From Candidatus Eiseniibacteriota bacterium (lineage in GTDB: Bacteria > Arandabacterota > Arandabacteria > JAGLYR01), in NCBI GenBank assembly GCA_023132135.1, contig JAGLYR010000153.1, positions 1 to 16,175 on the forward strand: 16,175 nt of DNA. The letters run 5' to 3'. Positions within the stretch are counted from its first letter, which is position 1. Each line of letters begins with the position of its first letter. Below are positions 6,107 through 13,926 of this stretch, one piece after another. The position numbers were made by a program, and so were the translations under genes. The notes under the pieces were generated by a model. That model was given only the letters and a program-made list of their open reading frames with translations, was not told the origin of the DNA and made no database searches.

Positions 6107-7099
6107 CTAGAAATCCCTCCGAAGGATCTCCACGCCCTCGCGCAGGACTCTCATGCGGTAGAGCATGTGGCCACCCGGGGCCAGATGATACTCAGGTCCG
6201 ATAGTGCCCTGGGAGCCGACCCTCGATTCCCTCCATTCGAGCAAGACGTTTCTATCCAAGTCCACCACTTGATATGGTACTGCCTCTCGAAAGCTCGCGC
6301 GAAGGACTAGGTGCCCTTCCAGCGAAAACGAGACAAGGTACCTCTGCCCAAAGACCAGTTCGCTGAGGGTATCCAGACCGGACTGATCCAGTCTGTGGAC
6401 CGACCAACTGTCTCTGAGTAGTCTTTCCGACCGGCCTCTCACAGGCCAGCCCCTCAGGGCTGACTCCGACTGCTGCTCCGGTGTCTGGACCTCCCCGTGG
6501 ACAACAAGAGGGAAGCTGTACTGGCTGTGCAGATCGTAGAGTTGGGCGCTGTTCTCAACGAAGTCAGTAAGTACAAGAATCCTCCTGCTCGATGGGCTGA
6601 TTCTTGTTTCACCAGCAACTGTGTTCTCGGTCCATCCCAATCGCGGGTCTTGAGTTACGGGCCAAGTGGTCCAGGCCTCGGTGACGAAGTTGTAAGCAGA
6701 AACGCGATAATGCCGGACGGAGAAGGGATCAACGCCTGGAGTGACCGGGAACGTGTTGGGCTCCCAGAGGAGCAGAAGATGGTCGTCGAGGGCTGCAATA
6801 GCCTCGCACCCGTGACTCTGAGACCTGAGGGTTTGTTCGTAGACTCCGTTAAGCGCGTAGCAGATCACCCTGCCTCTCTGGCCGGGATCGTACACATAGA
6901 TGCCGGATGGGGAGACGCAGAACCCCCAAGCTGAACCGCTCTTGCAGGGAGTGTACTCGTCAAGCCCGGGGCCAAATTGAGCGGAGACCACGACGGTCCA
7001 ACCTGGGTCGTCATCCGAGGCCCTCACCCATCCGAGACAGAGCGCACCAATCGTCAGTAGGCATATTCCGACCAGGATAGCACTCCTGAATTTCTTCAT
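6107..7099 (-). CDS. Secreted protein of unknown function, possibly beta-propeller-like
   Basis: 330 aa. Start ATG at 7099, chosen because GAGG-TGGT-ATG gives a good ribosome binding site and the protein then begins with a signal peptide (MKKFRSAILVGICLLTIGAL, predicted cleavage near VRA-S). An upstream in-frame start would place the dispersed repeat in the coding region. The mature protein has recurring strand-turn segments such as GIYVYDPGQRGRVICYALNG, EAIAALDDHLLLLW, RILVLTDF, AQLYDLHS and YQVVDLDRNVLLEWR, which resemble the blades of a beta-propeller, but I recognise no named family and see no catalytic motif. Three cysteines lie in the N-terminal third of the mature part (C52, C61, C80). 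The gene runs opposite to the lipoprotein genes and is boxed in by complete copies of the dispersed repeat at 5891-6058 and 7124-7291. Possibly envelope or periplasmic. Function unknown. Confidence 0.75.
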   Translation of the reverse strand: MKKFRSAILVGICLLTIGALCLGWVRASDDDPGWTVVVSAQFGPGLDEYTPCKSGSAWGFCVSPSGIYVYDPGQRGRVICYALNGVYEQTLRSQSHGCEAIAALDDHLLLLWEPNTFPVTPGVDPFSVRHYRVSAYNFVTEAWTTWPVTQDPRLGWTENTVAGETRISPSSRRILVLTDFVENSAQLYDLHSQYSFPLVVHGEVQTPEQQSESALRGWPVRGRSERLLRDSWSVHRLDQSGLDTLSELVFGQRYLVSFSLEGHLVLRASFREAVPYQVVDLDRNVLLEWRESRVGSQGTIGPEYHLAPGGHMLYRMRVLREGVEILRRDF

Positions 7100-7123
7100 A
7101 CCACCTCGGAATCCTGGAGCGGC

Positions 7124-7291
7124 CATTGGGGCTCGGATCTTGCAATGCCACAGAAGAGGGTGTAAGTGTTGGAATAGCAGATGCTGACGGGTTTCTCTGA
7201 GCACCTCCGGCCCCGCGCCGATTGCGTCATGCGAAGATCGTAGGAGACAACGCGTTAGACCCCAGAACGTGGCATTGCAGGATCCGGTCCC
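7124..7291. repeat. Complete 168-bp dispersed repeat, copy D
   Basis: The second full-length copy, in the same orientation as 5891-6058. Its left end GATCTTGCAATGCCACA is mirrored by TGGCATTGCAGGATC at the right. It begins 24 bp upstream of the start codon of the divergently read gene at 6107-7099, so any promoter of that gene must lie in or beyond the element. Each full copy contains GCGTTAGAC near its right end. Confidence 0.8.
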
Positions 7292-7324
7292 AGCCGGTGG
7301 ATCGGTGATGCCGCTGACGGCACA

Positions 7325-7353
7325 ATAAGCTGATTAAGCTGACAACGCTCCCC
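7325..7353. repeat. Flanking direct repeat, left copy
   Basis: The segment ATAAGCTGATTAAGCTGACA and following bases (through CTCCCC) are an imperfect copy of 8768-8796 in the same orientation. The motif AAGCTGA occurs twice within each copy. Together the two copies bracket the HsdR_N-DUF5655 gene (7454-8563). Confidence 0.55.
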
Positions 7354-7453
7354 AAAGCCACCGAATCCAGATCCCAGTGCTGCCAATACTTGCCTTGTCG
7401 CAGGGTCTGCATGTGTGCCAATGCCCTGTCTGCACCCTGATTGCCCGATCTCA

Positions 7454-8563
7454 CTACTTCGGCCCCGCTTCGAACGACGCCTGGATGAACTGCTTCGCGT
7501 CGCCAAGGCGCTCAAGGCTATCGATTGCCAGCTCAACATCTCCGACGCCCCAGTGGCCGATGCTCGACACGTCTCTTGCATAAGTCGCGGAACCCGGTAT
7601 CCGCCCGGGGTCAAGTTTCAACCACACACGCAATCCGCTCTTCCGGAGATGAGCACAGCAGAATATCCACTTGTCTTTGGACCAGCTCACGTACTTCATC
7701 TTATGGCGTCGAACAACCTCACCAGTAGAGAGGTCCATGCAGAACCTGTCCAGCGCTCTGTAGATCTCGACTACTTCGGACGGTTCTCCTTGTGTGTGGT
7801 GGGCTTCTCCGTAGTCCCGCCCTTCCTTTGCCCCGCGTGTGCGCGTGCGCCTGCTCTGGCCAGTGCTTTCTTCTGCGAGCACTGTAATCGGGGTCTCCAC
7901 ACCGCTCCAGATACGGGGAAGGGAAGTCCGGACCTGAGCTAGGCTGATGCTCTCGGGGCCGACGGTCTTTCGGACGAGCCGAACCAGGGAATCTGAAGGT
8001 GAGTTGAAGAGCTTATCAAGCGCTTTTCTCACCTTGGCTGTAGTGAAGACTCTCTCCCCGGCAATGTCGAGATGGCCTTGGGCCACGGAGTCCTTCGAGA
8101 TTCGGGAAAGCTGCGAGGCCAGTTGCTCTACGGGCACGCCCTCGGAGTCTCGAGGATCTATTGACACCTCGAACATAATCTTCTCCGGAGCTGGCGCCTC
8201 TTCTGACGTCTTGTAGACTTTGTAGCGTACTCCATTGGTAAGGACGCACCATCCGACATTGTCATTGGCCGCATAGCCTACCACTTGGGTGATGGCCTTC
8301 ACATCTTCCAAGCGGTCCTTGAGCTGCTTCGCCTCGAGCAGCAGGACAGGCTTCTTGTTGATCTTGAGAGCATAGTCTACTGACTTGTTGTCAATCGTCG
8401 GATACTCGAGTTCGACATCATCAGGATCACGCACGTCCCATCCGAGAGCCTCGAGCATGGGGTCAATGAAGATGGTTCTAGTTGGGTACTCCTTCAGCCC
8501 CGCACGTCGATGGCGTTCAATCTGTTTCTGTAGATTGCCAATGCACGTTTCCAGTTTTCCCAT
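7454..8563 (-). CDS. HsdR_N-type nuclease domain + DUF5655 protein
   Basis: 369 aa from the ATG at 8561-8563, preceded by GAGGGAG with suitable spacing; a longer frame from 8590 lacks a ribosome binding site. The N-terminal ~170 residues resemble the type I restriction subunit R N-terminal (PD-(D/E)XK) fold: TIFIDPMLEALGWDVRDPD, then VDYAL and LLLEAK (the D and E-x-K of the putative active site), then QVVGYAANDNVGWCVLTNG. The C-terminal ~90 residues (KMKYVSWSKDK, LRVWLKLDPG, ARDVSSIGHWGVGDVELAI) match DUF5655. This two-domain architecture is found in stand-alone genes without hsdM or hsdS, and none are seen here. A role in nucleic-acid cleavage or defence is plausible but unproven. Short direct repeats flank the gene. 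Confidence 0.82.
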   Translation of the reverse strand: MGKLETCIGNLQKQIERHRRAGLKEYPTRTIFIDPMLEALGWDVRDPDDVELEYPTIDNKSVDYALKINKKPVLLLEAKQLKDRLEDVKAITQVVGYAANDNVGWCVLTNGVRYKVYKTSEEAPAPEKIMFEVSIDPRDSEGVPVEQLASQLSRISKDSVAQGHLDIAGERVFTTAKVRKALDKLFNSPSDSLVRLVRKTVGPESISLAQVRTSLPRIWSGVETPITVLAEESTGQSRRTRTRGAKEGRDYGEAHHTQGEPSEVVEIYRALDRFCMDLSTGEVVRRHKMKYVSWSKDKWIFCCAHLRKSGLRVWLKLDPGRIPGSATYARDVSSIGHWGVGDVELAIDSLERLGDAKQFIQASFEAGPK

Positions 8564-9072
8564 TGCTCTCCCTCTGGATATTGGCATCAATTCCGCCAGT
8601 CCGCAGAGTTATCATCAAACCGTGGCCCAAGACTACGCTTACCAGCCGGCTTTGGTCAATAGAATCCTAGTGAGCTGGAATGGAAGATGGCAGTAATGCC
8701 ATGACTGAAGCGTTGACAGGGGCACGTGCGGGCCAAGTATTGCGGTACCTATGCCGCGACTACTGACATAAGCTGACAAAGCTGACTACGTCTCCCAGAA
8801 CGTTTGCCACAGGGAATTCTATCCCCAGACTCGTCTCGGAATCCTCGCTGAGTCCTTGATCTGTTTTGGGAATTCAGATACGTTTGTGAAGGATCAGATA
8901 CACAGCAGAGCGACCGGCGGGGCTCCGAAGGCTTGGTCCCTCTGAGGTCACGCATAGGATACTCCGGGGATGCGAGATTGATCTGCGACGAGATCCGCTG
9001 GGTGTGATGGAAGTCGAATCCTGACTCGCCAATCTCGAAATTCAGATAAGCCTATCGATTATGGAGGATGTC
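8564..9072. other. 509-bp intergenic region with little recognisable content
   Basis: This gap separates the divergent genes at 7454-8563 (minus) and 9073-10059 (plus), so it should hold both promoters. It contains the right copy of the direct repeat (8768-8796). A TTGACA at 8713-8718 has no convincing -10 at the right distance. Open frames here show no family resemblance, and I see no RNA gene. Confidence 0.5.
8768..8796. repeat. Flanking direct repeat, right copy
   Basis: The segment ATAAGCTGACAAAGCTGACT with the following CG-TCTCCC is similar to 7325-7353, same orientation. It lies 205 bp upstream of the start codon of the HsdR_N-DUF5655 gene. Confidence 0.55.
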
Positions 9073-10059
9073 ATGAGGTCTGCACCGTCTGGCATTCGCT
9101 TCCGTTTAATGGTTCTCGTTTTCCCCGTGGTTGTTGTCTCGGTATCACTACCTCTTGGGGCTTCCTTCGCAGTTCCTGTGTCATCTGGGACGGTGAGTGA
9201 AGACCCGGCCGGAAGTCACGCAGGCGGAAAGCACGCCCCCTGGGAGATGATCGAGCCTGGCTTGGAGTTTGGAGTCTTAAAGTCCCCACTGCTTTCCGAC
9301 TTCTCGGACTCCCGCATCCGAATCCTGCGAATCGATCCGGACTACTTCGAATTCCGATTGATGATGGCATCTGCCGCGGACGGCGGACGAGCGATGACGG
9401 CGAGGGAGTGGTGTCTGGAGAATGGCCTGGTCGCTGCGATCAACGCCAGTATGTACCAGTCAGACCATGTTACGAGCATTGGGCTGATGAAGACGCGGAC
9501 GCACACGAACAACAGCCATCTCACTGAGGACAACGCGGTTTTTGCCTTCGACAGACTCGACGATGAAGTGCCTCCGATTCAGATCATCGATCGGCAGTGC
9601 CAGAATCTGGATTCTGTCGGGAAGTTGTATGGAACGCTCGTCCAGGGCATCCGGATGGTCTCGTGCTATGGCAACAATGTCTGGAGCCCTCAGGAGAAGA
9701 GATGGAGTTCAGCGACCATCGGCATCGATCGCCAGGGTCGTGCCCTCTTCATCTTCGTGCGTTCGCCATACAGGATGCATGATCTGGTGAACATCCTTCT
9801 CGAGCTCCCGATAGACCTGAAGAGTCTCCAGTATGCGGAGGGTGGGCCTGAGGCGCAGCTCTACATCAACGGCGCAGAGCAAGAAAGAGAGCTCTTCGGG
9901 AGCTACGAAACAGACTTCAGATGGGACGACGACAACGACTATGCATGGCGGGTTCCGAATGTGGTGGGCATCGTGAGACGCTCGGGTCCTGACGACGAAG
10001 AGGGCTCGGCGTCTTCAGACTTCCATAACGGTGCCTCGCGAAGAGCGGGGGGCGAGTAG
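9073..10059 (+). CDS. Exported phosphodiester glycosidase (NAGPA-domain) family protein
   Basis: 328 aa from the ATG at 9073, which has GGAGG (9063-9067) 5 nt upstream; an ATG at 9061 has no such site. Residues ~10-33 form a signal peptide (RLMVLVFPVVVVSVSLPLGA, then SFA). The mature part fits the NAGPA / DUF2233 family: RIRILRIDPDYFEFRLMMAS, the AINASMY segment in place of the usual INGGFF, LVQGIRMVS, ATIGIDRQGRALFIFV, and the YAEGGPEAQLYIN segment corresponding to the family's LDGGxSxxL. Characterised members hydrolyse GlcNAc-1-phosphodiesters or act on cell-surface polysaccharide and peptidoglycan-linked glycans. The substrate here is unknown, and replacement of GG by AS in the first motif may mean altered chemistry. 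The acidic tail (DDEEGSASSD) is not conserved. The gene converges with the oxidoreductase gene, leaving only 23 bp between the stops. Confidence 0.82.
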   Translation: MRSAPSGIRFRLMVLVFPVVVVSVSLPLGASFAVPVSSGTVSEDPAGSHAGGKHAPWEMIEPGLEFGVLKSPLLSDFSDSRIRILRIDPDYFEFRLMMASAADGGRAMTAREWCLENGLVAAINASMYQSDHVTSIGLMKTRTHTNNSHLTEDNAVFAFDRLDDEVPPIQIIDRQCQNLDSVGKLYGTLVQGIRMVSCYGNNVWSPQEKRWSSATIGIDRQGRALFIFVRSPYRMHDLVNILLELPIDLKSLQYAEGGPEAQLYINGAEQERELFGSYETDFRWDDDNDYAWRVPNVVGIVRRSGPDDEEGSASSDFHNGASRRAGGE

Positions 10060-10082
10060 GATTCCGTGCTGAGAAATGCAGG

Positions 10083-12065
10083 CTAGGTTTTCCCAACCGA
10101 CTGGTCCAGCAGCTCGATGACATCGAGGGCCCGCAGATTCTCCGACATTTCCTTTTCCTTGATCCCGTCCTCGAACATGGTCAGACAGTAGGGGCATCCG
10201 GAAGCCACGATGTCGGGCCCGACCTCAGCCGCCTGCTCGATCCGCGCATGGTTGATGCGGGTCCCGATGTTCTCCTCCAGCCACATGCGACCGCCGCCGG
10301 CTCCACAGCAGAAGGACGAGCTGCGGTTTTTCTTCATCTCTTTCAGCGTCACACCGGGAATGGCGTCGAGCACGCGCCGGGGGGCATCGTAGATGTTGTT
10401 GTAGCGGCCCAGGTAGCAGGAGTCGTGGAAGCTCACGGTGGCGGACACAGTGCCTGCGGGTTTGAGGCTGCCCGTCCGGAGGAGTTCGTCCAGCAGTTCC
10501 ATGGCATGGACAACGTGGAACTCACCCCCCAGCTGCGGGTACTCTGCGGCCAGGGTGTTGAGACAGTGCGGGCAGGCGGTCACGATCCGCCTGAACTTCC
10601 TGCTCTTCAGCGTTTCGACATTTTCCCGGGCCAGCGTCTGGTACAGGTACTCGTTCCCCAGGCGCCGGGCGGGATCGCCGCAACACTTCTCGTCCGTTCC
10701 GAGGAAGGCCACGTCCACGCCGGCTTTACGAAGAAGGCCCACCAGGGCGCGTGCTACCTTTTTGTTCCGGTCGTCAAAAGCGCCGGCACAGCCGATCCAC
10801 AGCAGGACGTCCGTCTCCTCGCCCTCGTCGAGCTTCCGCAGATCAAGATCCTCCGCCCACGCTGCTCTCTCGGACCACCCGATGGGCCAGGGATTGTAGT
10901 TGGTTTCCAGACTCTTGAAAGCAGCTGTGGCCTCACTTGGGAATCGCCCTTGCATGAGCGTAAGATACCGGCGCAGCTCCATCAGCTTGTCGGTATGCTC
11001 GATGAAGATGGGACATTGCTCCTGGCAAGCCCGGCAGGTCGTGCATGCCCAGATTGCATCCTCCTCGATGGTCCGGCCCGCAAGCGGGTCGGCCTCCCGG
11101 TCCCCGCCCGTCGCGGACTCGAACAGCTCGTGCTTGAGATCGATGAGCAGCCGCTTGGGTGAAAGCGGTTTCTCCGTTGCGTATGCCGGGCAATGATCTT
11201 GGCAGCGACCGCACTCCGCGCACGAGAGAAGATCGAACAGGGATTTCCAAGTGTAGTCCTCGATTTTTTCCGCCCCGAAGCTCTCGGCGTTCTCGATGTC
11301 GATGAGTGGCAGCTCGCCTGCCGGGCGCAGGGAACGGAAGTACACGTTGAACGGTCCGAAGAGAATATGCAGATGCTTGGATCTGGGAAGGTAGACCAGG
11401 AATCCGAAAATCAGGAACATGTGCGCCCACCAGAGAACCACCGCGAGATTCGCTGCTCCGGCGGGAGACATCCCGGCCATCGTGCCGGAGAGCACTTGGC
11501 TGAGGGGTGTCCAGCCATGGAGTTTCTCACCGAGACGGATGCCCAGTGCCTGAACCACAAAGTGGCTTGCCATGATCAGGAAGATCAGCAAAAGGGTAGT
11601 GTCGGCATCCCTGTTGATCTCAAGCCGCTGGATCTTGAGGATGTGGCGGCGTATGGCGGCGATGATCACGGAGACCACAACCAGAATCCCGAAGATCTCC
11701 TGGAAGGTTCCGTAAATGCCGGAGAGAGCGCCGCCCCCGATTCCGGACAACCGGCCCTGGATTTCTCCTCCGGTGAATATGATGAACGCGTAGCCCAGGG
11801 CAAAGACGAGGAAACCCCAGAAGATGAGCACGTGCATCAGACCGGCCGCGGGATACTTGAACAAACGTCCCTGGAAGAGAACATAGCGCAACAGCCCGGT
11901 GATTCTCTCACGCACACGATCCGTCCGTCCCTCGGGAGTTCCGCGTTGGACCACGCTCATCTTGCTTCTGGCACCGCGGATGAAGAGGAGGAGGGCGACG
12001 GCGAAAGCCACGTACAGGATGACGTACGTCGACGCTGCGCCGATCGTCTGCTTGACCAGTTCCAC
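10083..12065 (-). CDS. EMO-like ETF:(mena)quinone oxidoreductase: membrane cytochrome b + FeS + CCG domains
   Basis: 660 aa from the GTG at 12063-12065, chosen for AAGGAG 8 nt upstream; an extension would overlap etfA. Order of parts: a first membrane helix (residues ~12-30); four or more further helices (~76-98, 118-138, 156-176, 206-226) with conserved-type histidines (H78, H168, H215) as in NarI-like b-heme domains; a first 4Fe-4S motif C282-x2-C285-x2-C288-x3-C292; a second, C341-x2-C344-x2-C347-x3-C351; then two CCG domains of the heterodisulfide-reductase type (C426...CC461-462...C498-x2-C501 and C550...CC586-587...C624-x2-C627). This is the architecture of the membrane FeS partner that passes electrons from EtfAB to menaquinone. 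It is the last gene of the acd-etfB-etfA operon, 52 bp after etfA. The family is firm; the quinone type is inferred. Confidence 0.9.
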   Translation of the reverse strand: MELVKQTIGAASTYVILYVAFAVALLLFIRGARSKMSVVQRGTPEGRTDRVRERITGLLRYVLFQGRLFKYPAAGLMHVLIFWGFLVFALGYAFIIFTGGEIQGRLSGIGGGALSGIYGTFQEIFGILVVVSVIIAAIRRHILKIQRLEINRDADTTLLLIFLIMASHFVVQALGIRLGEKLHGWTPLSQVLSGTMAGMSPAGAANLAVVLWWAHMFLIFGFLVYLPRSKHLHILFGPFNVYFRSLRPAGELPLIDIENAESFGAEKIEDYTWKSLFDLLSCAECGRCQDHCPAYATEKPLSPKRLLIDLKHELFESATGGDREADPLAGRTIEEDAIWACTTCRACQEQCPIFIEHTDKLMELRRYLTLMQGRFPSEATAAFKSLETNYNPWPIGWSERAAWAEDLDLRKLDEGEETDVLLWIGCAGAFDDRNKKVARALVGLLRKAGVDVAFLGTDEKCCGDPARRLGNEYLYQTLARENVETLKSRKFRRIVTACPHCLNTLAAEYPQLGGEFHVVHAMELLDELLRTGSLKPAGTVSATVSFHDSCYLGRYNNIYDAPRRVLDAIPGVTLKEMKKNRSSSFCCGAGGGRMWLEENIGTRINHARIEQAAEVGPDIVASGCPYCLTMFEDGIKEKEMSENLRALDVIELLDQSVGKT

Positions 12066-12117
12066 TGTGTGATCTCCTTGGCCTGGAACAGGAAAAGATA
12101 GAGAACCTGTTTCTCTG

Positions 12118-13107
12118 CTACAGCTTCGCCTTCTTGAAAGCGCTGTTGAGAGCGGGAACAACCTCGAACAGATCGCCCACAATGCCGTAGTCCGCAATCT
12201 TGAAGATGGGCGCCTCCGGATCCTTATTAATAGCCACGATGCACTTGGCCGAAGACATGCCTGCCAGGTGCTGGATGGCGCCGGAGATTCCGCAGGCGAT
12301 GTAGAGCGATGGAGTTACCGTCTTGCCGGTCTGCCCGACCTGATCCTGGTGATCCCGCCAGCCCGCATCCACCGCAGCGCGGGACGCGCCCACCGCACCA
12401 CCCAGGGTATCCGCCAGCTCATCGATGATACGGAAGCTGTCAGGTTCCTTCATTCCCCGGCCGCCCGCGATAATGAAATCGGCTTCGGTCAGCTCAACCC
12501 GGCCCGTGTCGGCCTGGACAATCTCGCGAACTGTCTTGCCGAGGACCTCGGCGGGGATGTCCGCAGCGACGCGGATCACTTCCACCTGGCGAGAGGAGTC
12601 CGCCTCCCCCGGGGGGAACACCTTGGGGCGGAGGGTTGCCATCCGGGGCCTGGCGTCGGGAATGGATACAGTCTCGAGGGCTTTCCCGGCGAAAATGGGC
12701 CGGGTGAAGGTGACGTTCCCGTCCGGGTTGCTATCCACCTCGATGCAGTCGGATACGAGTCCGGTCCCCAGCTGGGCGGCGAGCCTGGGCGCCAGGTCCT
12801 TCCCCTGGGCTGTCGCCGGCAGCAAGACCGTGTCCGGTTTCTTCTCGGCGGCCAGGTCCGCGATGGCTTTGGCGAATGGTTCTGACCGGTACCCGGCCAG
12901 CTCGTCATGCTCGATCAGGTAGAGAATGTCTGCGCCGTAGGCCGCTGCCGTCTTACCGGCTGTCTCGGCATCCTTGCCCGGCAGAACCAGTGCCACCCTG
13001 GCCCCGCTGACGCCGGCCATCTGGCGGCACTTGCTCAGAACATCGAGGGTAGGTTTTCGGACCTCGCCATCCCGCGTCTCTGCAATCGTCCAGATTTCAC
13101 CTGCCAT
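12118..13107 (-). CDS. etfA: Electron transfer flavoprotein, alpha subunit
   Basis: 329 aa, typical for EtfA. The N-terminal domain ([20 protein letters not shown]) is followed by the C-terminal FAD-binding half: IIAGGRGM, the [11 protein letters not shown] segment, [40 protein letters not shown] and [20 protein letters not shown], all hallmark stretches. With EtfB it forms the soluble FAD/AMP heterodimer that accepts electrons from the acyl-CoA dehydrogenase and delivers them to the membrane oxidoreductase encoded downstream. It starts with ATG preceded by an AGGAG site, 18 bp after the etfB stop, so it is co-transcribed and probably co-translated with etfB in balanced amounts. Confidence 0.95.
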   Translation of the reverse strand: MAGEIWTIAETRDGEVRKPTLDVLSKCRQMAGVSGARVALVLPGKDAETAGKTAAAYGADILYLIEHDELAGYRSEPFAKAIADLAAEKKPDTVLLPATAQGKDLAPRLAAQLGTGLVSDCIEVDSNPDGNVTFTRPIFAGKALETVSIPDARPRMATLRPKVFPPGEADSSRQVEVIRVAADIPAEVLGKTVREIVQADTGRVELTEADFIIAGGRGMKEPDSFRIIDELADTLGGAVGASRAAVDAGWRDHQDQVGQTGKTVTPSLYIACGISGAIQHLAGMSSAKCIVAINKDPEAPIFKIADYGIVGDLFEVVPALNSAFKKAKL

Positions 13108-13125
13108 TGCGGTCTCCTGTTATAG

Positions 13126-13905
13126 CTAGAGAATCTTCGCTTCTTCCCTGATAAGGCGGACCACTTCCGTCACAACCTCGCTCACCTTGCCCTCGAGTAC
13201 CCGCCCGGCCTGACGCGGGGGTGGGGAGGAGACCTTCAGCCGCCGGCTCCTGGGGGCGAAGTCGCCGGGGGACAGACCCAGCGCGGATGCGTCCAACGTC
13301 TTGATCTCTTTGCGCTTCGCCTTCATGATCATCGGCAGAGCCGGATAGCGCGGTTCATTGAGACCCTTCTGGGCCGTGAAGAGCGCCGGCAATGTGCACT
13401 CGATGATCTCTGTGGCTCCCTCGAGCTCGCGGTGAGCCGTCGCTTTCCCGGTCTCGACCGATAGCTCCGTGATCACCGAAATACCGGGGATTCCCAGAAG
13501 CTCCGCCAGCGCCGCGCCGACCTGCGCACAGTCATTATCCACCGCCTGCTTCCCGCAGAGGATGAGGTCGTATGGAAGGGGCCGGATGGCTGCTGCCAGG
13601 ATCGTTGCTATGCCCTGGGAGTCCGTTTCCAGGAACGCAGGATCGTTGAGATGGATCGCATCGTCGGCGCCCATCGCAATGGCCGTCCGCAGCGATTTGG
13701 TTGCATCGTCGGGCCCCACCGTGATCACGGTGATGGTGGCGTCGGCGTTTGCCTCCTTGATCCGGATGGCTTCCTCAACAGCGTATTCATCGTATGGGTT
13801 GAGAACATAGTTCGACCCTTCCAGGGCGATCCCCGAGCCGTCCGGGTGCGGTTTGATAACAGCCTCGGTATCCGGGACGTGCTTGACACAAACAATGATG
13901 TTCAT
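13126..13905 (-). CDS. etfB: Electron transfer flavoprotein, beta subunit
   Basis: 259 aa, normal EtfB length. Characteristic stretches include MNIIVCVKHVPDTEAVIKP at the start, LNPYDEYAVEEAIRIKE, TVGPDDATKSLRTAIAMGAD, DLILCGKQAVDNDCAQVGA, and the EtfB signature region around LPALFTAQKGLNEPRYPALP. It binds AMP and holds the partner FAD domain in the heterodimer. GGAGG lies 5 nt before the ATG. The gene follows the acyl-CoA dehydrogenase gene by 21 bp and precedes etfA by 18 bp, consistent with one transcript. Confidence 0.95.
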   Translation of the reverse strand: MNIIVCVKHVPDTEAVIKPHPDGSGIALEGSNYVLNPYDEYAVEEAIRIKEANADATITVITVGPDDATKSLRTAIAMGADDAIHLNDPAFLETDSQGIATILAAAIRPLPYDLILCGKQAVDNDCAQVGAALAELLGIPGISVITELSVETGKATAHRELEGATEIIECTLPALFTAQKGLNEPRYPALPMIMKAKRKEIKTLDASALGLSPGDFAPRSRRLKVSSPPPRQAGRVLEGKVSEVVTEVVRLIREEAKIL

Positions 13906-13926
13906 CCGTGCCTCCAGAAGAGGAAT

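Noticed and set aside
11193-12101. 302-codon plus-strand frame opposite the membrane oxidoreductase gene
   Set aside because: Shadow of the cysteine- and helix-bearing minus-strand protein; composition is not protein-like.
12066-12197. N-terminal extension of the membrane oxidoreductase into etfA
   Set aside because: The GTG at 12065 has AAGGAG 8 nt upstream and places the first membrane helix near the N-terminus; the extension is low-complexity and overlaps etfA out of frame.
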